Below, in pieces: positions 57,780-64,000 of a stretch of 64,000 nt of DNA. The stretch is from Parashewanella tropica (GTDB lineage Bacteria; Pseudomonadota; Gammaproteobacteria; Enterobacterales; Shewanellaceae). The position numbers were made by a program, and so were the translations under genes. Position 1 is the stretch's first letter. Every line of letters starts with the position of its first letter. The notes below the pieces were generated by a model. The model was not told where the DNA came from, did not search any database, and worked only from the letters and a program-made list of their open reading frames with translations. The stretch spans positions 793,501 through 857,500 of the forward strand of contig NZ_CP037951.1 of the NCBI RefSeq assembly GCF_004358445.1. The letters run 5' to 3'.

Positions 57780-60770
57780 CTATTTACTGCTAATCACTTT
57801 TAACTTTACCCCACTCACTTCATCAATGTAGGTCGCGGTTGCTCCAAGGACTGCGAGCTGATCGTCAGATATTTTTTCTTTCGATATCGCTGGCTGTACA
57901 ATATTTATACCTAAATTAAATTTTGCATACCGTGCCACTTTCGATAAATTTATTAGGTCTTCATAACGACCTTTATCTATTCTGGTACTTCGATGATTTC
58001 TCAATCTACTACGCTCACGCTCCATCAATCGTTGTAACAGTTTATCTATATCGCTAAACCACTTAACACTTTTTTCTGCCTGACCAGCAACTTGGTATAC
58101 ATCATCAACTCGAGAACCTGGTTTGGCCACCCCTTTATTCTTACTGCAATACTTACAGTGGAATAAATCAATAATTAACTCTTCATCATCGATGTTTTTT
58201 ATACCAATAATATCCGCTACTTCTCCGGAACCATCATCGTCAAAAATCACATCATAGCCATCTTCAATTTGTCTAATGGTATGATATTGAATTGAATGAG
58301 CCAGCCTCGCCTCAGTTTGAGACTCAACAGAAATATCAATTCCATCCCAGTCCCAAGCTGTAACATTATCTTTTTCATATAAGTATGCATAATCACCCTT
58401 CGAATAGAAACGTAAGCCATTATCAATAACGGATGTATCGACTAGAAATAATGTTGGAGAGTGAGTATTAAAATATTCGGAAAGCTGAACTGTTTGTTCA
58501 CCAATAGTTATATCCAGATCCTCTTTAGAATCAAAAGTCATTTCTTCAGATTTATCAATAGTGATAGTTATCTGACTCTTCTCTGAAGGTGTAGCTAAAT
58601 CAATATCTAAGGTTTTCTTATCACCTGATTGCTGTTCTGAAAGTAGTAATTCGCAATCAATTAGCTTTGCTTTCCACTTACCAGAGGAGATTGTTATTTT
58701 TGACTCATTCTTCCTTAACAAGTCAATTGGCCATTCAACTGATAATACCCTGATATCTGGAAATTCTTTTAATGACTCAGTTTGCATAGCCGTTTTCAAT
58801 ACATCATTTGTATTGATATTATCATCTAAAAGTTTGTCTCCGATACGTTTACACCATGCAACCCATTTTTCTAACGAGTCACTATCCATTGCCCAAACTT
58901 TTCCTTTATATGAACAGCCTAAGCTTACAGGCTTTCCACCTTCGAATCCCTTGCCAAAAATATTAGATTTTGTTGCTCGGTTTGCTTCAATATCTGGGAT
59001 CTGATCATTAATTTCAGTTCCTGTATGCATTGAGTATCGAAGACCTTTTTTATTTTTATTTAGGCCGACATTTTGAAGCTTAAGCCTTTTTATTCCAGCA
59101 AGTGTCCTGAACACTAACTCACCTTTTAGCTGAGTCGCATTCTTAGCTATTAGATTGGCTAACCTTTTAACGTATCCATCTTTTGCAGATGAATGAATAT
59201 AGAGAAGCCCAGTTTCTTTGTCATAAAAAGCAATATACAAATCCCATAGCTCATCAAACAGCTCTTTAGAGCTAGCCCATCCCACTGATAGGTATGATTT
59301 AACACTGAAAATAAGCATATTTCGCTCATCATTTATAACAGAGTCGAAAACCCTATAGCTTGTACTTTCGAGCTTTTGAAAGTTCTCTGGAATCCACTTT
59401 TCTTCTTCGACTTTATAAACAGTTGTACTAATGCTTGGGTTCAATCCTAAGTCGAGTAACTTACTCGGGGTTGAAAATTCAGCTTTAAACTCTTGGTACT
59501 CTTTCTCATTATGAATTTTATTTGCACTGATATCGCTAATGACAGTATTCCAGTCAGCATCTTCACTATATAAAGCTTCTAGTTTTTCATTAACATTTGG
59601 ATTAGCTATATTCGCAATAAATTTAGCATTACCTACATTTTTAGTCGTACGTGTAAAACGACCTGTAAATTGAAGCATGACGTTAATGCTTTTATGGATA
59701 TCATGTATCGCCGAAATTTTTAATTGTGGTAAGTCAAAACCTTCGCCCAACATGCCAACACAAACAATAATTCTATGTTCTCTGTTCTTGATAGACTCCA
59801 AGACAGCTTCTTTGTTTTTGACTTTACTTGTAATTAAAATAGGCTTTAAATCAGCTTCACCTTCGTAGAGCTTAAAAACCTTTTTGGCATGAAAAATTGT
59901 ATCAGCTCGTGCCATTAAAATATGATCTAGGCCATTTTTAAGGTCAGTCTTAAGAAGTTCAATCGCCTTTTCGGCGATAACTTTATCTGCATCTTCTTCT
60001 ACAAATTCACGAACTGAGTGAAACTCAATTAGTTTAAAGTAGCCATCTTCTTGAGCTTGTTTTAATGGATAATTGAAAATAATTTTTCCATCTATTCGAG
60101 ACTTATCTGTACGAAAGGGGGTCGCTGTAAATTGAAATACAGGCTTTCTCTCAAAGTTTGATTTTACTCTAGCCCAAGTTTTAGCTGTTACGTGATGAGC
60201 TTCATCAACAATCAAATGACTGCATTGGTTTATTAAAGACTTGATATATCGCTCTTCGAACTGTGCTAAAGAAGCGGCTGTAGCAATAATTACATTAGAT
60301 TTCAGGATCTCATCTAATTCATCAGTATTCTTAATACCGTGCTTAATAACAGCAACATGTGGGTTCTCTACGTCATCACTTATCAACCCAAGGGTACGTA
60401 ACAATCCTAATTTAACGAACTTATCTCTTGTCTGCTCTCTTAAAGCATCTGAAGGGACGATTACGAGTGTTCTTGGAAACTTTCCCGCTACAACAATGGA
60501 CAAAATTGTTTCGGTTTTTCCTGTGCCTGTAGGCATAACAATTGTAGCGGCTTGTTTATCGTCAGAGCGTTCATATCCTAGAGCGGCATGAATAGCTCCA
60601 ACTTGAGGAGGTCTTAGACCTTGAATATTATCTTCAATAATTTCTTCTTTAAAAAGGAAGTTTGATTTAGACCATGATTCCTTAACGGCTTGGTAAGACA
60701 CATTATCATCAACAATTGATTGCCAGTGGATGAAGCTTTTAGCGACTTTTTTTTCAATAAATAAATTCAA
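57780..60770 (-). CDS. SF2 helicase with possible C-terminal nuclease
   Basis: 996 residues beginning at a TTG (60770); an in-frame stop lies just upstream and no ATG fits. The N-terminal half is a restriction-type SF2 helicase: Walker A 'MPTGTGKTE' near 80, 'VDEAHH' near 188, 'FTATPFRTD', and motif VI 'LQFTGRFTRT'. The C-terminal half is novel to me, with a 'GEVADIIGI...LIIDLFHCKYC' stretch (about 850-875) that could be a divergent Mrr-like nuclease core. Such helicase-nuclease fusions are common in phage defence. It lies next to a mobile operon. Function is inferred from architecture only. Confidence 0.8.
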   Translation of the reverse strand: MNLFIEKKVAKSFIHWQSIVDDNVSYQAVKESWSKSNFLFKEEIIEDNIQGLRPPQVGAIHAALGYERSDDKQAATIVMPTGTGKTETILSIVVAGKFPRTLVIVPSDALREQTRDKFVKLGLLRTLGLISDDVENPHVAVIKHGIKNTDELDEILKSNVIIATAASLAQFEERYIKSLINQCSHLIVDEAHHVTAKTWARVKSNFERKPVFQFTATPFRTDKSRIDGKIIFNYPLKQAQEDGYFKLIEFHSVREFVEEDADKVIAEKAIELLKTDLKNGLDHILMARADTIFHAKKVFKLYEGEADLKPILITSKVKNKEAVLESIKNREHRIIVCVGMLGEGFDLPQLKISAIHDIHKSINVMLQFTGRFTRTTKNVGNAKFIANIANPNVNEKLEALYSEDADWNTVISDISANKIHNEKEYQEFKAEFSTPSKLLDLGLNPSISTTVYKVEEEKWIPENFQKLESTSYRVFDSVINDERNMLIFSVKSYLSVGWASSKELFDELWDLYIAFYDKETGLLYIHSSAKDGYVKRLANLIAKNATQLKGELVFRTLAGIKRLKLQNVGLNKNKKGLRYSMHTGTEINDQIPDIEANRATKSNIFGKGFEGGKPVSLGCSYKGKVWAMDSDSLEKWVAWCKRIGDKLLDDNINTNDVLKTAMQTESLKEFPDIRVLSVEWPIDLLRKNESKITISSGKWKAKLIDCELLLSEQQSGDKKTLDIDLATPSEKSQITITIDKSEEMTFDSKEDLDITIGEQTVQLSEYFNTHSPTLFLVDTSVIDNGLRFYSKGDYAYLYEKDNVTAWDWDGIDISVESQTEARLAHSIQYHTIRQIEDGYDVIFDDDGSGEVADIIGIKNIDDEELIIDLFHCKYCSKNKGVAKPGSRVDDVYQVAGQAEKSVKWFSDIDKLLQRLMERERSRLRNHRSTRIDKGRYEDLINLSKVARYAKFNLGINIVQPAISKEKISDDQLAVLGATATYIDEVSGVKLKVISSK

Positions 60771-60787
60771 CTTTTGTATAATCCTTC

Positions 60788-60849
60788 ATAACAATGTGAG
60801 AGAGTTTCCATCCTATTCTTTCAGATAAAATATCATCGTCAATTGTTAT
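60788..60849. repeat. Short inverted repeat between helicase and recombinase genes
   Basis: ATAACAAT (60788-60795) and ATTGTTAT (60842-60849) are exact reverse complements 46 bases apart, in the A+T-rich 131-base gap upstream of the helicase. Could be an operator, part of an element end, or chance. Confidence 0.25.
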
Positions 60850-60901
60850 AAATCAAAAACTTATTATTCATTAAATTAAATGTTCACAAAGAATTACACA
60901 G

Positions 60902-61858
60902 TCAATCAAATAACCCACTTTTTTCTTGAGCCGATGGGTGTGTTGCCATATAAACAGATATCAGCTTAGCCTTACTCACATGGGTATAAATTTGAGTAGT
61001 AAGAATACTTGCATGCCCTAAAAACTCTTGGATGTGTCTTAAGCTAGCATCATTTTCAAGCATTTCTGTTGCAGCAGCATGGCGAAATAAATGACAGGCA
61101 CCAGGACGCTCAATTCCAGCTAGTTTGATGTATTGGGATACCATATGCGTTAACTTACTCGGCGAGATCCGTTTTCCATTTTCACAAAGAAATAACGCAT
61201 TACCTGAGTTTATTTGTGCAAATTTAGGCCTTATTTTACTTATATAAAATACAACCCATTCAAAGGCTCTACCTTTCAACGGCAATATGCGTTCTCTTCT
61301 CCCTTTACCTTGAACCTTAACTTTTTGTTCTTCAAGCCATATATCATTAAGATTAACCTTTGATAGCTCGCCACGGCGCATACCTGTTGCAAAAAATAAC
61401 TCTAATATTGCTCGGTCTCTAAAGCCTTTAAACGGAAAAAGTAATGTTTGATCTAAGATCAACTCAATTTCTTGAACGCTATATAACGCCTTAGGTACTT
61501 TGAAGCCGCGACTTGGTAGTTCAATACTTGCCAGTGTATTCTCCGCAATGATCCCTTTTCGGTGTAAATACTGAATAAACGTTTTTACAAAGGTCAGCAA
61601 ACTTCGCTTTTGCGCATCACTGAGCGGTTGATGATCCAGTTTTTTTCTATAGCTATTTAAATACTCTAGATAATCATCCATTAAGTCGATTGTGATTTGA
61701 TCTACAAAATGAACATTCAAGTTTAAGCACCACAAAAAGAATTTTTTTAAGCCAGAACGTTTATTCCGCACGGTTTCACTGCTTTGCCCTTTGGCAAGGC
61801 ATAGCGCCAAATAGTAGCGAACACAGCACCAAATTCTCAACGTCTTAGGCTTTATCAT
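60902..61858 (-). CDS. Tyrosine recombinase
   Basis: 318 residues from the ATG at 61858, which overlaps the upstream gene's end by 14 bases and has GAGG eight bases before it. The N-terminal SAM-like core-binding domain is at about 15-100. The catalytic domain shows R in 'TGMRRGELSKV', Lys in 'VQGKGRRERILP', 'HLFRHAAATEM' (H-x-x-R), 'LGHASILTTQIYTH' with the final His and Tyr nucleophile. All residues are intact, so it should be active. XerC/D-like in size. It ends a four-gene mobile operon. Confidence 0.9.
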   Translation of the reverse strand: MIKPKTLRIWCCVRYYLALCLAKGQSSETVRNKRSGLKKFFLWCLNLNVHFVDQITIDLMDDYLEYLNSYRKKLDHQPLSDAQKRSLLTFVKTFIQYLHRKGIIAENTLASIELPSRGFKVPKALYSVQEIELILDQTLLFPFKGFRDRAILELFFATGMRRGELSKVNLNDIWLEEQKVKVQGKGRRERILPLKGRAFEWVVFYISKIRPKFAQINSGNALFLCENGKRISPSKLTHMVSQYIKLAGIERPGACHLFRHAAATEMLENDASLRHIQEFLGHASILTTQIYTHVSKAKLISVYMATHPSAQEKSGLFD

Positions 61859-62333
61859 AAATAAGGCCTCGAGCTGTAGCCATAGCAATGCATTTATATG
61901 CTTCTGGTGTTGGTTTATTCCAATGAACCACTGTTGGGGCATTTCTACGTATTCGCTTCCTATAACGAAAACCTACCGCTGAAATTATTTGTTCATGGTC
62001 ATCCATTACAGGAAAAATAACACAACCTCTAAACAGTTCATGTCCAGATGGTCTTACTATCCCATAGCGTTGAAGGCAACCTCGAATAGCACCACCTTCA
62101 AAGCTTCTTCTGGGGGCAATGTGTTTTCCCATCGTACGGTCACATACACCTATGAATACATTTGCTCGAAGTGCTTCACTGAGCAAAGGTGAAGTCAAAA
62201 CAAACTGTTGTGCAATGTCACTTTTTAGATATTGTTGATGATAATACTCGAAAGCCAACTGAATATGAGCTTCATCAGGTGATCTTTGAATTAAGGCTTT
62301 TACTATATGTTCAGGTATTTGATTAAGAGACAT
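61845..62333 (-). CDS. Primase-related protein with only the Toprim-N subdomain
   Basis: 162 residues from the ATG at 62333 (AGGGGA nine bases upstream). Residues ~20-135 follow the N-terminal RNA-polymerase-basin subdomain of DnaG: 'AFEYYHQQYLK', 'FIGVCDRTMGKHI', 'RGCLQRYGIVRPSGHELFRG', 'CVIFPVMDDHEQIISAVGFR'. It stops before the TOPRIM metal site and has no zinc finger, so it cannot be a complete primase. The role, perhaps nucleic-acid or replisome binding, is inferred. It overlaps the recombinase gene, indicating joint expression. Confidence 0.72.
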   Translation of the reverse strand: MSLNQIPEHIVKALIQRSPDEAHIQLAFEYYHQQYLKSDIAQQFVLTSPLLSEALRANVFIGVCDRTMGKHIAPRRSFEGGAIRGCLQRYGIVRPSGHELFRGCVIFPVMDDHEQIISAVGFRYRKRIRRNAPTVVHWNKPTPEAYKCIAMATARGLIYDKA

Positions 62334-62346
62334 GTTTCTATTTCCC

Positions 62347-63084
62347 CTAATCAAAAGAAGATGACTTCAAATGAAATGAATATGAGTTACCCATAAAAGC
62401 CGCTACGATTGAGTATGAGCTTGGTAGTTCTCCAAAAAATGACTTCCATTTTTTTAGAGGGTGAGGACTAGTTACAATCATCCCTCCTTTTTTTTCTCGT
62501 AACCGCAATACATTATCCAAATCCTCATACTGCTCTAGTGTTAAAGAGTGGTGACCAATCCCCCTCAAAAACAAAACATCTTGCTTAGCAAGTAAATTCA
62601 TAAACTTCAAATATTGAGAGCTATTTACCGTGCATCCAGATTGTTTTAACACTTTTATTTTGTAGAGCAATTCACTGAGCTCAAAGCTTAATAATGACTT
62701 GTTTGCTTCAACTGAAGATGTTGCAATGATAGACGCGAGCTTACAAATCTCACGCTCCTCATAGCCTGAAAATATTATATTTTTGTTGCTATCTACCCAG
62801 TCACATTCTTTCAATCGATTAAACTCTATAAGATCTATTTGTCTTTTTACAGAGAGAGGTAACTCATCAAATAATGTGTTTTTGTATGGGATGTTGGCAA
62901 TTTTTAACTTGCGAACAATGCTCTTTTGCGTGTTTGCCTGTATTTGAGCCTCAATAGCTCTTTTCATGTGAGTTTGAATACTCACCTTTGCCAAAGAGCT
63001 TGATGATTCTTGACTAGAGAAATATTCCGCTATTCCGTCTAACTTCAATAGCTGTAATTGCTCAATATATTTTTTAGCTTTCAT
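62347..63084 (-). CDS. IstB-like protein lacking Walker motifs
   Basis: 245 residues from the ATG at 63084, with GGAGGG eight bases upstream and overlapping the IstA stop. The N-terminus 'IEQLQLLKLDGIAEYF' and 'RKLKIANIPYKNTLFDEL' align with the IstB N-terminal domain. Where IstB has G-x-x-G-x-GKT it reads 'NIIFSGYEEREICKLAS', and where Walker B should be it reads 'DVLFLRGIGH'. Later 'GMIVTSPHPLKKWKSFFGE' and 'NSYSFHLKSSS' match the conserved 3' part. The AAA+ fold is probably kept but ATP binding is not. Confidence 0.78.
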   Translation of the reverse strand: MKAKKYIEQLQLLKLDGIAEYFSSQESSSSLAKVSIQTHMKRAIEAQIQANTQKSIVRKLKIANIPYKNTLFDELPLSVKRQIDLIEFNRLKECDWVDSNKNIIFSGYEEREICKLASIIATSSVEANKSLLSFELSELLYKIKVLKQSGCTVNSSQYLKFMNLLAKQDVLFLRGIGHHSLTLEQYEDLDNVLRLREKKGGMIVTSPHPLKKWKSFFGELPSSYSIVAAFMGNSYSFHLKSSSFD

Positions 63085-64000
63085 CAGAAATCCCTCCAAA
63101 ACGCTCAATAGGGTAAGACTGAATATTAGGCACTTGATCAAGGTAGGTTTTATTTTTTAAACAAGCTTTGATTTTTTCAAATTGAATTTGCTGAAAGCTT
63201 AGTTGATATTTGCAAGCTTGATTTAATTCAGTACAGTCATATTGATTGAGTAGGTTTAAAAGATATCCAGAATAGCGTTTCGCTTCTTTGTTGTGCTTAT
63301 TCTTACCTCTGAAATATTCGTCAATAACTTGCACTACATATGTACCGACATTCTTAGCCTTATCATGTGCAATCTCATATGAATAGCCTTCCACAGCAAT
63401 ATGATTGCGCCGTTTGTGTTCATCTTTCATTATGACTTTGCCCTTTTCATAGCAGCGTTTATGAGTCGCCACATGAAGTCCATCAACAAAAAGTTGAACC
63501 ATATCGGCATTCACCTTAGCAACACCCTTTTTATTACTGTATTCATAAGGGACGGAGTATCGATTACTGTCGAAATGCATCAGTGCATTGGAACCTATCT
63601 TCCGAGGAGGTTGTTTTATACCTAGCATGGGAAAAGGCACTGGCAATGGTTTTAATGCAGGGCTTTCTTCAGACTTGAATATATTTTTGGGCGAATCGGC
63701 ACACTTCTGAGGTTTTTTGCTATTCAGCTCATCAAGTAAAGGCCTTATAGCAGCATTAACTTCATCTTTAGTGAAATAAGTGTGTTGTTTAAGTGATGCA
63801 ACAATTCTGTTTTGCAAATATTTAACCGAGTTTTCTACCTTGGGCTTGTCTTTAGGTTTCTTCACCCGAGTTAAACTGAAGCAACAACCGAGTAGATTGC
63901 TTACTTCTGCAATACATTTATTAAGTTCACCTGGTTGATGACTGGTTCGTGCTTTTTTAGCCAAGGCAGAATCATTATCAGCGATGATTGTTTCAGGTAT
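63074..64000 (-). CDS. IS21-family transposase (IstA), 5' end beyond window
   Basis: The frame is open to the right edge; about 308 residues of the C-terminal part are seen. 'TIIADNDSALAKK' holds the second Asp of the DDE triad and 'PKDKPKVENSVKYLQNRI' the Glu. 'FDSNRYSVPYEYSNKKGVAKV' and 'FVDGLHVATHKR' are the usual IstA beta-barrel region. It heads the operon with the IstB-like gene and would catalyse cut/join steps at element ends. Confidence 0.88.
   Translation of the reverse strand: MPETIIADNDSALAKKARTSHQPGELNKCIAEVSNLLGCCFSLTRVKKPKDKPKVENSVKYLQNRIVASLKQHTYFTKDEVNAAIRPLLDELNSKKPQKCADSPKNIFKSEESPALKPLPVPFPMLGIKQPPRKIGSNALMHFDSNRYSVPYEYSNKKGVAKVNADMVQLFVDGLHVATHKRCYEKGKVIMKDEHKRRNHIAVEGYSYEIAHDKAKNVGTYVVQVIDEYFRGKNKHNKEAKRYSGYLLNLLNQYDCTELNQACKYQLSFQQIQFEKIKACLKNKTYLDQVPNIQSYPIERFGGISDES

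Overview
The window looks like chromosome from a marine gammaproteobacterium of the Shewanella group. Evidence: the housekeeping order (hrpB-mrcB, dksA-gluQ, djlA-murU-amgK next to lptD-surA-pdxA-rsmA-apaG-apaH, rplU-rpmA-obgE opposite ispB, yjjP-yjjB-folA), AroG-type DAHP synthases, an ArcA regulator, a TonB receptor, a DUF3718 protein and A+T-rich composition. Ankyrin-repeat and low-complexity effector-like proteins recall Parashewanella, but this is inference; no 16S gene is present and I see no tRNA or CRISPR.

Layout. 1-4.1 kb: an ankyrin-like protein cut by the left edge, a PCu(A)C copper chaperone and a 667-residue low-complexity protein. 4.2-9.2 kb: csdE/csdA, two tandem DAHP synthases and arcA. 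9.2-12 kb: an 845-base gene-free stretch, then DUF3293-lysC. 12-18.6 kb: TonB receptor, flavin oxidoreductase, DUF535 protein, a MITE-like repeat and a beta-propeller lipoprotein. 18.8-28.4 kb: mrcB-hrpB, a HAD-like protein, pepB/sfsA, dksA-gluQ. 28.5-39.7 kb: dehydrogenase-djlA-murU-amgK facing lptD-surA-pdxA-rsmA-apaG-apaH, an envelope-biogenesis block (LPS export, periplasmic folding, peptidoglycan sugar recycling). 39.7-55.7 kb: chemotaxis receptor, DUF3718, folA, yjjB/yjjP, obgE-rpmA-rplU, ispB, ung, LysE exporter, S10 peptidase, an ankyrin protein, yehS, maeA and queG.

The accessory region is 55.7-64 kb. It holds a small unknown ORF, an orphan Rhs tail with a two-helix membrane protein just downstream (candidate immunity gene), a 996-residue SF2 helicase with a possible C-terminal nuclease, and a tight minus-strand operon that runs off the right edge: IS21-type transposase (IstA), an IstB homologue that has lost both Walker motifs, a protein made only of the DnaG Toprim-N subdomain, and a tyrosine recombinase. 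This two-recombinase operon is the most unusual feature of the window.

Several genes need a non-ATG start (murU, pdxA, apaH and the helicase use TTG). Several starts below are shorter than the longest open frame because the ribosome binding site or family alignment supports an internal ATG.
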